A stretch of 64,000 nt of DNA. Origin: SZUA-444 sp965226565. Lineage in GTDB: Bacteria; Bacillota; Clostridia; Oscillospirales; Ruminococcaceae. The first letter of the stretch is position 1. Every line of letters starts with the position of its first letter. Shown here piece by piece: positions 18,016-27,984 of the stretch. The position numbers and the translations under genes are program-made. The stretch lies in the NCBI GenBank assembly GCA_965226565.1, contig CBDDDI010000005.1, positions 186,001 through 250,000 of the forward strand, written 5' to 3'. The notes below the pieces were generated by a model. That model ran no database searches. It was not told the origin of the DNA and saw only the letters and a list, made by a program, of their open reading frames with translations.

Positions 18016-18047
18016 AAAAGGTATTAGAATTAAATCTAATACCTTTT
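18016..18047 (-). terminator. Intrinsic terminator after ftsH
   Basis: AAAAGGTATTAGA (18016-18028) pairs perfectly with TCTAATACCTTTT (18035-18047); the minus-strand U tract is encoded by the A run at its left. It lies ten bases past the ftsH stop and faces the island terminator. Confidence 0.88.
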
Positions 18048-18056
18048 TAATTTTAA

Positions 18057-20024
18057 TTATTCATCTGTGCTATCTGTTTTATCTTCACTTTTTGTTTCTT
18101 CAACAACATCAAGTTTATCTAAAATTTCTTCACCAGTTTCTTCTTCAAGCTCTTGAGTGTTTTTAAGAATTTCTTCACTCATTTCGCCTTTCATTAGCTT
18201 TTCAAAATCAATTCCATCAATCTTCTCATACTTCATAAGATATTTAGCAATAAAATGTAACTTATCAGTATTATTATTTAAAATATCTTCAGATCTTTGA
18301 TAAGCATCTTCAATTAGATTTCTAATTTCACTATCAATCTCAGCAGCAATATTTTCAGAATAATTTTTATTATTATTAAAATCTCTACCAAGGAAAACTT
18401 CTTGTTCATCATGTCCATAAACAACAGGACCAAGTTTTTCTGAGAAACCATATCTAGTAACCATACTACGAGCAATTGAAGTTGCTCTTTCAAGGTCATT
18501 AGAAGCTCCAGTAGATATATCGTCTAATATTAATTTTTCAGCAACACGACCACCAAGCAAAATTATAATTTTATCAAACATATCATTTTTTGAAACAAAT
18601 GTCTGATCATGTTCAGGCAAAGACATAGTGTATCCACCAGCTGCACCTCTAGGAATAATAGAAACCTGATGAACTTTATCATCTACATCACAGAAATAGG
18701 TACAAAGCGCATGACCACCTTCATGATACGCAGTCAATTCTCTTTCCTTTTCTGTAACTATTCTAGATTTTTTCTCAGGACCTGCTACAACTTTAATTGC
18801 AGCTTCATCCATTTCTAATTTAGTAATAGCTTTTTTGTTTTTTCTTGCAGCAAGAAGTCCAGCTTCATTAACCAAATTCTCAAGATCAGCACCTGTAAAA
18901 CCTACAGTAGATTTTGCAACTGTTTTCAAATCCACATCAGGAGCAAGAGGTTTATTTTTTGTATGAACAGCAAGAATCTCTTCTCTACCTTTTCCATCAG
19001 GATATCCAACCATAATTTGTCTATCAAAACGACCAGGTCTTAATAAAGCTGGGTCTAAAATATCACGACGGTTAGTAGCTGCCATAATAATAATTCCTTC
19101 GTTACCAGAGAAACCATCCATCTCTACTAAAAGTTGGTTTAATGTTTGTTCACGTTCATCGTGACCTCCGCCAAGACCAGCTCCACGTTGACGACCTACA
19201 GCATCTATCTCATCAATAAATATTATCGCAGGTGCAGTTTTCTTAGCTTGTTCAAACAAATCTCTAACTCTTGATGCACCAACACCAACAAACATCTCAA
19301 CGAAATCAGAACCTGAAATTGAGAAGAAAGGAACACCAGCTTCTCCAGCAACAGCTCTAGCTAAAAGAGTTTTACCTGTACCTGGAGGTCCAAGTAGTAA
19401 AACACCTTTAGGAACTCTTGCACCAATTTCATTATATTTTTTTGAATCTTTAAGAAAGTCAACAACTTCTTTAAGTTCTTCTTTTTCTTCATCAGCACCA
19501 GCAACATCATCAAATGTAGCTTTTTTACCTACATTCAAATGATTTTTAGCACTTGATTTACCAAATTGACCAATTTTTCCATTGCCACTTTGCTTCATCA
19601 TAATAAAGAATATGAATACTAATCCACCAAGAAGCAATAAAGTTGGTATTAAATTAATTAAGAAAGTATTATCCTTTATTTCTTTATGATTATAAAGCAA
19701 ATGTTTATCAGGATTTTTCTTATTATATTCTTCTCTATAATTATAATTATCATTATAAAGTTCTTTAACAAAAAGACCAACATTTGGAACCTTAAATTCT
19801 ATTTCATCTTTTTGATCTTTAATTTTCATTTTTAGTTGACCATTACCAAGATCAAGATAATATTCTTCTACTTTTAAATCGTCAAAATAACCATGTACAG
19901 TTCCTAAATCTATATTTTGATTATTATTACCACCTATTCCCATAAACATAACCAAAGCTACTATTAATAGTAAACTAATTGTAATATAGACTATAAGACC
20001 CTTATTCTTTTTTTTAGGCGACAA
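18057..20024 (-). CDS. ftsH: ATP-dependent zinc metalloprotease FtsH
   Basis: Membrane-anchored AAA+ protease, 655 residues. Order: cytoplasmic lysine-rich start, TM helix (residues about 9-28), extracytoplasmic part, second TM (about 105-125), AAA domain with Walker A GPPGTGKT near 213 and Walker B IIFIDEID near 268, second region of homology ATNRRDILDPALLRPGRFDR, then the zinc site HEGGH near 435 and an acidic tail. The start is TTG (20024), nine bases after AGGAG. It follows hpt with a 12-base gap, the tilS-hpt-ftsH order known from Bacillus. Confidence 0.97.
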   Translation of the reverse strand: MSPKKKNKGLIVYITISLLLIVALVMFMGIGGNNNQNIDLGTVHGYFDDLKVEEYYLDLGNGQLKMKIKDQKDEIEFKVPNVGLFVKELYNDNYNYREEYNKKNPDKHLLYNHKEIKDNTFLINLIPTLLLLGGLVFIFFIMMKQSGNGKIGQFGKSSAKNHLNVGKKATFDDVAGADEEKEELKEVVDFLKDSKKYNEIGARVPKGVLLLGPPGTGKTLLARAVAGEAGVPFFSISGSDFVEMFVGVGASRVRDLFEQAKKTAPAIIFIDEIDAVGRQRGAGLGGGHDEREQTLNQLLVEMDGFSGNEGIIIMAATNRRDILDPALLRPGRFDRQIMVGYPDGKGREEILAVHTKNKPLAPDVDLKTVAKSTVGFTGADLENLVNEAGLLAARKNKKAITKLEMDEAAIKVVAGPEKKSRIVTEKERELTAYHEGGHALCTYFCDVDDKVHQVSIIPRGAAGGYTMSLPEHDQTFVSKNDMFDKIIILLGGRVAEKLILDDISTGASNDLERATSIARSMVTRYGFSEKLGPVVYGHDEQEVFLGRDFNNNKNYSENIAAEIDSEIRNLIEDAYQRSEDILNNNTDKLHFIAKYLMKYEKIDGIDFEKLMKGEMSEEILKNTQELEEETGEEILDKLDVVEETKSEDKTDSTDE

Positions 20025-20036
20025 TTAATTCAACTC

Positions 20037-20561
20037 CTATTCATTAGTGTTTATAATTTGCCCTATGTATGGCAAATTTCTATACTGTTCATCATAATCT
20101 AAACCATATCCTACAACAAAATCATCTGGAATTTGATAACATGAATAATCTGCCGTAATTTTTAATACTCGTCTTGCAGGCTTATCTAAAAAAGTACATA
20201 TTTTAACTGAATTAGCATTTTTAGCTTTTAGTGTCTCACAAATAGCATATAATGTTCTACCTGTATCAAGTATATCTTCAACAACTATAACATCTTTACC
20301 TTCAATATCAATTTCGATATCTTTAGTAATATTAACTACTCCTGTACTTTCTACTCCAGAATAACTTTGCGCTTGCATAAACTCAATTTCACAAGGCAAA
20401 TCTATTGCCCTAACTAAATCTGATAAGAATATAAACGCTCCTTTTAATACTCCTATTATAACAAGGTCTTTACCTTGATAATCAGCCGAAATTTTGTTTC
20501 CTAATAATTTTATTTGTTTTTTCAAGTCTTTTTCTGATATTAATTCTTGGATTAAATGCAA
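20037..20561 (-). CDS. hpt: Hypoxanthine phosphoribosyltransferase
   Basis: Purine salvage: hypoxanthine or guanine plus PRPP to IMP or GMP. The PRPP loop VVEDILDTGRTLYA lies near residue 97, IGVLKGAFIF near 38. Three starts are possible: GTG 20579, ATG 20570 and TTG 20561. The only well spaced site is AAAGGA, nine bases before the TTG, so I list 20561; the ATG would give the length common in relatives but has its site adjacent to it. The gene sits between tilS and ftsH. Confidence 0.93.
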   Translation of the reverse strand: MHLIQELISEKDLKKQIKLLGNKISADYQGKDLVIIGVLKGAFIFLSDLVRAIDLPCEIEFMQAQSYSGVESTGVVNITKDIEIDIEGKDVIVVEDILDTGRTLYAICETLKAKNANSVKICTFLDKPARRVLKITADYSCYQIPDDFVVGYGLDYDEQYRNLPYIGQIINTNE

Positions 20562-20562
20562 T

Positions 20563-21900
20563 TTATACATTCCTTTCACATATATTGATATTTAATAGAT
20601 TTTTGGTGTTTTTATCAATTTTAACACGTTCAGCAACCCCATAACCTTCTACAAAAATAACACCTTTTTCATCTGCCAAAAAGAAAATCTTGTCCCGTTC
20701 TTCTATTAAAATATCATTATTAAAAATCTTTTTTATCTTTTTGGTATAAGCAGTATTTTCAAATTTAATAGCGTCTCCATCACGCCTATTTCTAGCAACC
20801 ACTTTCCCTTGTATTTTATCATAATCAAGACTAAAATTTGCAAACATTTTATTAATATTAATCTCACTACTAAAATCATTAATATCTTTTTTACAAATTC
20901 TTATTAACTTTGTGTAAAAATTCCTCGAATACGGCAATATCAGTTCATCTTCAAAAATCATTTTCTGATTTTTAACTATATTTGTCACTTTAAGCTTTCC
21001 CTTTTTGCATATAACATAAACATCTTTAGTGACATTAATTTTTCCATCACAATTTATTATTTTAATAATATCATCAATTCGTTTAGATGAATACTCTAAT
21101 TTATTATTGTTTAACACCTTAACAACAAATCTTTTTATTATAGAGCACGGTTGATTTTTAATTAAATCTATTTTAAATTCATTATTTGATATCCTTGAAT
21201 CCTGATAAATTTTATCAGCTTGATTTAAAATATAATCATTATCTTCATTAATATTAACTATCATACTATTAAATGAATTATAAATAGAATTATTTATTTC
21301 TTTTAGATTTGGAACAACATTATACCTAATTTTATTTCTTGTATAATCACAAGTTAGATTAGTACTATCTGTTACAAATTTAATTTCATTTTCTTTTAAA
21401 TACAATTCGACTTCTTCTCTTGAGCAAAAAATAAGTGGCCTAATAATATTATCTCGTTTTGCAGGAATCCCACACAATCCTTTTAAAGACGCACCTCTTG
21501 TCATATTAAAAATAAAAGTCTCAAGATTATCGCTACATGTATGTGCTGTAGCAATTTTATGACCATTTGAATATTTATCAAAAGCTTTGTATCTTAAAAT
21601 TCTAGCACCTTCTTCTGTGCCAACTTTATTTTTATCACAAAATCCTTTTACATCTATGCTTTCAACATAAATATTAATATTTAATTTTTCACATAAATCA
21701 CAACAAAACTGCTCATCTCTATCACTTTCATCACCTCTGAGATTATGATTTACATGACAAGCAGTTATATTAAAACCTAATTCTTTTAAAACAAGTAAAA
21801 GTGCAACACTATCAGCTCCACCAGACAATCCAACAAGTATAGCATCATCTTTATCAATCATATTGAATTTTTCTAAAGCTAATTCAACCTTATTCTTCAT
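20563..21900 (-). CDS. tilS: tRNA(Ile) lysidine synthetase
   Basis: Converts C34 of the tRNA-Ile CAU anticodon to lysidine using ATP and lysine. The PP-loop GLSGGADSVALLL is near residue 26 and ACHVNHNLRGDESDRDE near 53; a C-terminal TilS substrate-binding region follows (IKFENTAYTKKIKKIFND). The ATG at 21900 has GAAGG eight bases upstream and overlaps the dnaB end by eleven bases; the frame is open to 21951, but those upstream codons lie within dnaB and lack a site. Confidence 0.95.
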   Translation of the reverse strand: MKNKVELALEKFNMIDKDDAILVGLSGGADSVALLLVLKELGFNITACHVNHNLRGDESDRDEQFCCDLCEKLNINIYVESIDVKGFCDKNKVGTEEGARILRYKAFDKYSNGHKIATAHTCSDNLETFIFNMTRGASLKGLCGIPAKRDNIIRPLIFCSREEVELYLKENEIKFVTDSTNLTCDYTRNKIRYNVVPNLKEINNSIYNSFNSMIVNINEDNDYILNQADKIYQDSRISNNEFKIDLIKNQPCSIIKRFVVKVLNNNKLEYSSKRIDDIIKIINCDGKINVTKDVYVICKKGKLKVTNIVKNQKMIFEDELILPYSRNFYTKLIRICKKDINDFSSEININKMFANFSLDYDKIQGKVVARNRRDGDAIKFENTAYTKKIKKIFNNDILIEERDKIFFLADEKGVIFVEGYGVAERVKIDKNTKNLLNINICERNV

Positions 21901-23245
21901 TTCTATATCCTTCAAGATTTCTAAACAATGTAAACTCACCATTCCAAGCAAGTTTTACTGTGCCAGTCTCACCATGTCTATTTTTAGCAACAATACATTC
22001 TGAAATACTTTGATTTTCACTTTCCTTATCATAGTATCCATCTCTATACAAAAACATAATTATATCAGCATCTTGCTCAATAGAACCAGATTCACGCAAA
22101 TCAGACAACAAAGGTCTATGATCTTGTCTACTTTCAGCACCACGATTAAGCTGTGAAAGAGTAATAACAGGAACTTTTAATTCTTTAGCCATAAGTTTAA
22201 GTTGTCTTGTAATTTCAGAAATTTCATTAACTCTGTTTGAATTCTTTTTAGAACCTTCCATAAGCTGCAAATAATCAATAACAACCAAACCTAGATTCTT
22301 CATTCTTCTAAGTTTAGCTTTCATTTGTGGAACAGTAATTCCACCACCATCATCAAGAAATATTGGAAGTCTTGATAAACTTTCCGCTCCCATAGCAAGC
22401 TTTGTCCAATCATCAGGAGTAAGTCTGCCTGTTTTAATTGAATTACTATTTACAAGTCCTTCAGATGACAGCATTCTTGAAACAAGCTGTTCCTTTCCCA
22501 TTTCGAGTGAAAAAACAACAACCTGCTTATTACTTTTCTTAGCAACATTAGCTACCATATTTAAAGCAAAACTAGTTTTACCCATACCAGGTCTTGCTGC
22601 AAGAATTAACAAGTCAGTATCATTTAAACCTGTTGTAATTGCATCAAGCTCAGTAAAACCAGATTTCGCACCTACATATTTATCTTTATCAGGACCTGTT
22701 ATTTTTTGAAGTCTATCATAAACCTCAACAACAACCTCATCAATTTTTGAAAGTCCTTTTGTATCATTACCTTGTCTTATATCATAAATTTTTTGCTCAG
22801 CACTATCAAGCAGTGTCCTTGAATCAGTAGCACCATCATATGCCATATCCATTATTTCTCTAGAAGCTGTAATTAATGCTCTTATATAAAACTTATCTTC
22901 AACAATTTTACAATAGCTTTCTATATTTGAAACTGATGGAACATTTTCCATAATTCCTTTTAAATAAGTTTTAGCCATAGCAGATGTTTCAAAAATACCA
23001 GTAGCTACAACTTCATTCATAACAGTAATTATATCTGCTTCCTGTCCATTTCCAAACATTCTTAAAATTATAGAAAAAATATTTCTATGTTGTTCACGAT
23101 AAAATGATTCAGGTTTAATGTGTTCAAGAACAACAGAAAGAACAGATGGATCAATAAGAAGTGCTCCTAAAATTGTTTGTTCTGCTTCAAGACTATATGG
23201 CAAATCTTTACCAATAAAATTTTCAACTGAAGTAGAAATATCCAC
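21890..23245 (-). CDS. dnaB: Replicative DNA helicase DnaB
   Basis: Hexameric 5'-3' helicase at the replication fork, 451 residues. N-terminal primase-interaction domain (SLEAEQTILGALLID), linker, RecA-like core with Walker A ARPGMGKTSFAL near residue 214, Walker B VIDYLQLM near 318 and the arginine-rich SIEQDADIIMFLYR segment. The start is GTG (23245), six bases after AAAGGAG. It is part of the gdpP-rplI-dnaB run common in Firmicutes. No intein is present. Confidence 0.97.
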   Translation of the reverse strand: MDISTSVENFIGKDLPYSLEAEQTILGALLIDPSVLSVVLEHIKPESFYREQHRNIFSIILRMFGNGQEADIITVMNEVVATGIFETSAMAKTYLKGIMENVPSVSNIESYCKIVEDKFYIRALITASREIMDMAYDGATDSRTLLDSAEQKIYDIRQGNDTKGLSKIDEVVVEVYDRLQKITGPDKDKYVGAKSGFTELDAITTGLNDTDLLILAARPGMGKTSFALNMVANVAKKSNKQVVVFSLEMGKEQLVSRMLSSEGLVNSNSIKTGRLTPDDWTKLAMGAESLSRLPIFLDDGGGITVPQMKAKLRRMKNLGLVVIDYLQLMEGSKKNSNRVNEISEITRQLKLMAKELKVPVITLSQLNRGAESRQDHRPLLSDLRESGSIEQDADIIMFLYRDGYYDKESENQSISECIVAKNRHGETGTVKLAWNGEFTLFRNLEGYRNEE

Positions 23246-23263
23246 TTTTTTCTCCTTTAAAAA

Positions 23264-23710
23264 TTACTCTTCAACTACAGAAATTTTGATTTTAGATACA
23301 ATTCCAAAACCTAATTTTATTTCAGCATTATATTCACCAAATGCTTTTATTTGACTATTAAGAGAGATTTTTTTCTTATCAATCTTACAACCAAAATCTT
23401 TTTCTATAATATCAGCAACTGTACCTGTTGTAATAGCTCCAAATAATTTTCCACCAGCTCCAGCTTTAGCTTTAGCAACAACAGTTTTGCCATCAATTTT
23501 TTTAGAAATATCCAAAACATTTTGTTTTTGAACATCAGTTTTATGTTGTTCAGATTCTTTTTTACCTTTTAAATCATTCATATTTTTTGATGTAGCTTCT
23601 ATTGCAAAGCCACGTGCAATAAGATAATTTCTAGCGTATCCATCAGCAACATTTAAAACATCGCCTTCTTTTCCAGAACCTTTAACATCTTTAATTAATA
23701 TTACCTTCAT
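23264..23710 (-). CDS. rplI: 50S ribosomal protein L9
   Basis: A 148-residue L9 with the N-terminal rRNA-binding domain (MKVILIKDVKGSGKEGDVL and GYARNYLIARGFA), the long connecting helix and a C-terminal domain. GGAGG precedes the ATG. Positioned between gdpP and dnaB, spacing 18 and 27 bases. Confidence 0.97.
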   Translation of the reverse strand: MKVILIKDVKGSGKEGDVLNVADGYARNYLIARGFAIEATSKNMNDLKGKKESEQHKTDVQKQNVLDISKKIDGKTVVAKAKAGAGGKLFGAITTGTVADIIEKDFGCKIDKKKISLNSQIKAFGEYNAEIKLGFGIVSKIKISVVEE

Positions 23711-23737
23711 TATTATACCTCCATAAAACTTATAATT

Positions 23738-25693
23738 TTAACCCATGTATTGATCAATAGCATAAATTAACTTTTGTCTTGCATCATGCATATCAACATT
23801 AGAAAGCTGTGCAGCAGCCATCGTTTGATGTCCACCACCACCTAATTTCTCCATAATAAGTTGAACATTAAGAGTTCCAAGACTTCTTGCAGAAATATTT
23901 ATTAATCCATTCATATTAAAAATTACAAATGAAGCCGTAACTCCGCTTATACCAAGAAGTTCATCAGCCGCCTGAGGAGCTGCCAATCTTATTTCATCAG
24001 ACAAAGAATCACTCATAGAAATAGCACAACCTCTAAATATCTCGCTTGACGCAACCAATTTACTTTTTTCTTGATATGTTTTAAAACTATTAGAAAAAAG
24101 TCCTTTTACAGAAACAGTATCAGCACCTAATCTTCTTAAATATGCAGCTGCTTCAAAAGTTCTAACACCTGTTCTCATAATAAAATTCTTAGTATCAAGC
24201 ATAATTCCTGATAACAAAGCTTCTGCTTGATAAGAAGATATAGGATTTTTATTACCTATATATTGAATTAACTCTGACACCATCTCACAAGTAGATGAAG
24301 CATATGGCTCATGATAAAAGATAACAGCATTATCTATAAAATTAACCATTTTTCTGTGATGATCTATAACAACAACATCTTTAGCTTCTTTATAAAGATC
24401 CTGACTATCTAAATAATCCGGATTATGTGTATCAACAATAATTAATAATGTTTTATCATCCATAATCTCCAAAGCCTGAGAAGGATCGATATACATTTCA
24501 TTATCATCTTTCTCTTTTATATACTCAATAAGACTTTCCGATAAATTTTTATTAGGATTAACAACAACATAAGCCTCTTTATTTATCTTCTTAAATGCAC
24601 CACAAAGACCTGTAGCAGAACCAACACTATCTAAATCACCATATTTATGTCCCATAATCAGAACTTTTTCACATGACAAAGCTAATTCTTCAAGAGCTGT
24701 AGCAATAATTCTTGTCTTAACTTTTGTATGTTTTTCTATACCTTTTGAAATACCACCAAAAAATTCAAATCCTGATGATGTTTTTAAAGCACATTGGTCA
24801 CCGCCACGTCCAAGTGACATATCTAAAGCTTGTTTTGCAAGTCCTTCATTTTCAAAAAGTGTTTTTCCGCCACGTCCAACGCCCATTGATAAAGTTACAA
24901 AAAACCTCTCGCTTATAGTAATTTCTCTTGCTTTATCTAAAATATCAAAACGATTTGCAATCATTTTTGACAAATGTCTTTCTTCAAGAACTATAATAAA
25001 TTTATCACTTGAAATTCTTTTTAACATACCTGTAGTATTTTCCATAAAATTTTCAAGCAAGGTTTCAATTTTCACAAGAGTTTGAGCTTTTTCACTTTCT
25101 TTAACATTTTGAAGAACTTCATCATAATTATCAATCATAAGCATTATAACACAAGGTCTTGAATTAAAATGCTCACTTTCTAAAGCCTTAAATTGAGAAA
25201 TATCCTCAAAATAAACCATAGAAAGATCAGTATCATTAACTACAGAAGTAGAAGCTTTTACTCTATAAAACCTATCATCATGTTTAATAACAGTTCCATT
25301 TACATTATAAACTTTTTTTATATCAATATCCAAAAGTTCATCTAATTTAATTCCATAAGGATCCTTATCCGTAAAAACTCTTTCTTCAAACGCTTTATTA
25401 AACCACACAATATATTTTTCACTATTAATTATTAAAGCAGGAGCAGGAAAACTATATAACGATTCTTTTTCAGTTTTAATAATATTACTATTAAGTTTTA
25501 TTATGTATTTTCTAATATTTGAAAATATATAAAAATATTCAAGTATAAAAAGAATAAAGACTATTAATGTTAAAATCAAAAAGAACCAATTTAGTGGTTT
25601 AGGTTTTTGTACTAAAAGAACTGCATTAAAAACACTTAAACAAGCCATTGATAAAGCTATTATTTTAAACAGTAATCCTTTTTTACTCTTCAC
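23738..25693 (-). CDS. gdpP: Cyclic-di-AMP phosphodiesterase GdpP
   Basis: Membrane-bound DHH-DHHA1 phosphodiesterase that hydrolyses c-di-AMP. Order in 651 residues: two TM helices (residues about 8-50), a PAS-like domain, a degenerate GGDEF domain (MSLGRGGDQCALK near 292), the DHH domain (GHKYGDLDSVGSATG near 345 and VIDHHRK near 426) and a DHHA1 domain ending in GGGGHQTMAAAQ. All key metal residues of the DHH domain appear present. The start is GTG (25693) preceded by GGTGGAG. It heads the gdpP-rplI-dnaB run. Confidence 0.95.
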   Translation of the reverse strand: MKSKKGLLFKIIALSMACLSVFNAVLLVQKPKPLNWFFLILTLIVFILFILEYFYIFSNIRKYIIKLNSNIIKTEKESLYSFPAPALIINSEKYIVWFNKAFEERVFTDKDPYGIKLDELLDIDIKKVYNVNGTVIKHDDRFYRVKASTSVVNDTDLSMVYFEDISQFKALESEHFNSRPCVIMLMIDNYDEVLQNVKESEKAQTLVKIETLLENFMENTTGMLKRISSDKFIIVLEERHLSKMIANRFDILDKAREITISERFFVTLSMGVGRGGKTLFENEGLAKQALDMSLGRGGDQCALKTSSGFEFFGGISKGIEKHTKVKTRIIATALEELALSCEKVLIMGHKYGDLDSVGSATGLCGAFKKINKEAYVVVNPNKNLSESLIEYIKEKDDNEMYIDPSQALEIMDDKTLLIIVDTHNPDYLDSQDLYKEAKDVVVIDHHRKMVNFIDNAVIFYHEPYASSTCEMVSELIQYIGNKNPISSYQAEALLSGIMLDTKNFIMRTGVRTFEAAAYLRRLGADTVSVKGLFSNSFKTYQEKSKLVASSEIFRGCAISMSDSLSDEIRLAAPQAADELLGISGVTASFVIFNMNGLINISARSLGTLNVQLIMEKLGGGGHQTMAAAQLSNVDMHDARQKLIYAIDQYMG

Positions 25694-25746
25694 AGCATCT
25701 CCACCTAAAATTTATTTTTATGTAATGACAGCATAGCTGTCATTTA

Positions 25747-27630
25747 CTAAATTTCCATTAAAATAGGAAGTATCATTGGTGAACGTTTTGTCTTTATATA
25801 AATATATTCTGAAAGAACATCTTTCATTTTTGTCTTGATAGCATTCCATTCTCTTATATTATCATCCAAACATTTTTGCAAAGTATTGTACATTAATTTT
25901 TTAGAACTTTCAATAAGTTCTTCACTTTCTCTAACATAAACAAAGCCTCTTGAAACAACATCAGGACCTGAAAGAATTGTTCCACCTTCGTTTTCAATAG
26001 TAGCAACAACAATAATTAAACCATCTTGTGCAAGATGTTTTCTATCTCTTAAAACAATAGCTCCAACATCTCCAACACCAAGACCATCAACTAAAACTTT
26101 ACCAGCTGGAACTTGGCCAGCAACTTTGATTTGTTCTTCATCAATTTCAATAACATTACCTATTGAACCAATACATATATTTTTCTCAGGAATTCCAATT
26201 TCTTGAGCAGTAATAGCATGTCTTCTCAAATGTTTATATTCACCATGAACAGGAATAAAGAATTTTGGCTTAACAAGTGACAAAATAAGCTTTTGTTCTT
26301 CTTGACAAGCATGACCTGAAACATGAACATCATACATACTATCATAAACAACATTAGCACCAGATTTCATAAGTTCATTAATAACTCTAGTAACAAGTTT
26401 TTCATTACCAGGAATTGGAGTAGCAGATATAATAATAAAATCATGTGGTGTTATTGTAACTTTTCTATGCTCATTCATAGCCATTCTAGTTAGAGCAGAC
26501 ATTGGCTCACCTTGGCTGCCTGTTGTAATCAGCACAATTTTTTCTGGTGGATATTTATTAATGTTATCAATATCTATCAAAACACCTTCAGGTATTTTTA
26601 AATATCCAAGCTCAACAGCTTTACCAATAACATTAACCATACTTCTACCAAAAACAGCAACTTTTCTTTCATATTTAACTGCATTATCTACAATTTGCTG
26701 AACTCTGTGGATATTAGATGCAAAAGTAGCAATTATAAGTCTACTTCCTTCAGCTTGTAAAAATAATTCTTCAAAAGATCCTCCAACCATACTTTCACTC
26801 ATAGTGAAGCCTTTTCTTTCAGAGTTAGTAGAATCTGACATCAAAGCTAAAACGCCATTATTACCAAGTTTAGAAAACTTAGCTAAATCAATAATTCCGC
26901 CTTCAATTGGAGTATAATCAACTTTAAAATCTCCAGTATGAACAATAACTCCTACAGGAGTATGAATAGCCATTCCTACAGCATCCGGAATTGAATGGTT
27001 AACTCTAATAAACTCAACAGCCATACAACCAAATTTGACAGTTTGACGAGGAGTAATTACATTCAATTTTGCAGATCCAAGAAGTCCATGTTCTTTAAGT
27101 TTGCCTTCAACAAGTCCAATAGTTAATCTTGTTCCATAAACAGGAACATTCATCTTCTTTAAAAAATAAGGTATTCCGCCTATATGATCTTCATGACCAT
27201 GAGTAAGTACAATACCTCTAACTTTATCAATATTTCTCTCAAGATAAGTATAATCAGGAATAACTAAATCAACACCTGGCATTTCAGCATCAGGAAATGC
27301 TATTCCACAATCTACTATAATAATATCATTTGCATATTCAAAAACAGTAAGGTTTTTACCAATCTCATTTAATCCACCAAGAGGAATTATTTTAACAGGA
27401 CTTTTTCTTTGTGCTGATCTATTTTTTCTAACATAATTTTTATTAGAAGTAGGTTTTTTATTATTTTGATTTTTTTGTGAATCTAAATTATTAGCACCTT
27501 TAACCTTTTGTGTTGAAGGATTATTTTTCTTTGTATTATCAGATTTTTTATTTCTTGGACGGTATCTATTCTTTGGTTTCTTTTCTGGCATAGTTTCATT
27601 GCTATTTTTAGCATCTTTTTCTTTTTTCAT
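25747..27630 (-). CDS. rnj: Ribonuclease J with a basic N-terminal extension
   Basis: Metallo-beta-lactamase RNase with 5' exo- and endonuclease activity, a main RNA decay enzyme of Firmicutes. The core begins near residue 77 (VKIIPLGGLNEIGKN), with the metal motif LTHGHEDHIGG near 142 and a beta-CASP region. In front are about 75 residues rich in Lys, Asn, Arg and Pro, probably disordered and RNA-binding; such extensions occur in some lineages but not in B. subtilis RNase J1. AAGGAG precedes the ATG. A perfect inverted repeat lies about 140 bases upstream. Confidence 0.93.
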   Translation of the reverse strand: MKKEKDAKNSNETMPEKKPKNRYRPRNKKSDNTKKNNPSTQKVKGANNLDSQKNQNNKKPTSNKNYVRKNRSAQRKSPVKIIPLGGLNEIGKNLTVFEYANDIIIVDCGIAFPDAEMPGVDLVIPDYTYLERNIDKVRGIVLTHGHEDHIGGIPYFLKKMNVPVYGTRLTIGLVEGKLKEHGLLGSAKLNVITPRQTVKFGCMAVEFIRVNHSIPDAVGMAIHTPVGVIVHTGDFKVDYTPIEGGIIDLAKFSKLGNNGVLALMSDSTNSERKGFTMSESMVGGSFEELFLQAEGSRLIIATFASNIHRVQQIVDNAVKYERKVAVFGRSMVNVIGKAVELGYLKIPEGVLIDIDNINKYPPEKIVLITTGSQGEPMSALTRMAMNEHRKVTITPHDFIIISATPIPGNEKLVTRVINELMKSGANVVYDSMYDVHVSGHACQEEQKLILSLVKPKFFIPVHGEYKHLRRHAITAQEIGIPEKNICIGSIGNVIEIDEEQIKVAGQVPAGKVLVDGLGVGDVGAIVLRDRKHLAQDGLIIVVATIENEGGTILSGPDVVSRGFVYVRESEELIESSKKLMYNTLQKCLDDNIREWNAIKTKMKDVLSEYIYIKTKRSPMILPILMEI

Positions 27631-27770
27631 TGCTTTCTCCTTGTTTTTATTTCCGCACTGTCAATATAAAGCAAAAATGTATAAAACAATAACTATAAAA
27701 CGTAAACGTAAAAAACGTTACAAATTTTCTAAAACGTATACTATTACTACTGACACATAATGCGATATGT

Positions 27771-27797
27771 ATCTTGAAAGAAACGGTCTTTCAAGAT
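27771..27797 (-). repeat. Perfect 11-bp inverted repeat in the rnj upstream region
   Basis: Arms 27771-27781 and 27787-27797 (CTTGAAAGA core) pair perfectly around a five-base loop. There is no T run, so it is not a terminator. In the rnj leader it could shield a 5' end or be an autoregulatory site, or it could be an operator. The rest of 27631-27984 is AT-rich with AACGT-containing repeats and no gene. Confidence 0.6.
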
Positions 27798-27868
27798 CTT
27801 GAATAGTAACTTGTAAAATTAAATTTCTATATATTCTAATACAACCTTAACATTAAAATTTAATAAAA

Positions 27869-27880
27869 AGGGCTTCCCCT
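27869..27880 (-). terminator. Weak candidate terminator after the nucleotidyltransferase fusion
   Basis: Minus strand AGGG-GAAG-CCCT followed by a five-base U run, about 105 bases after the stop at 27985. The stem is only four base pairs. Confidence 0.4.
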
Positions 27881-27984
27881 ATCATTATGAATTTACCCGA
27901 ACACATATTCAAACATTATCATAACTCTTTTTTAAAGAATTGTCAATCTAAAGGTTTTTTTATACAATTTAAATTATTTATAAA

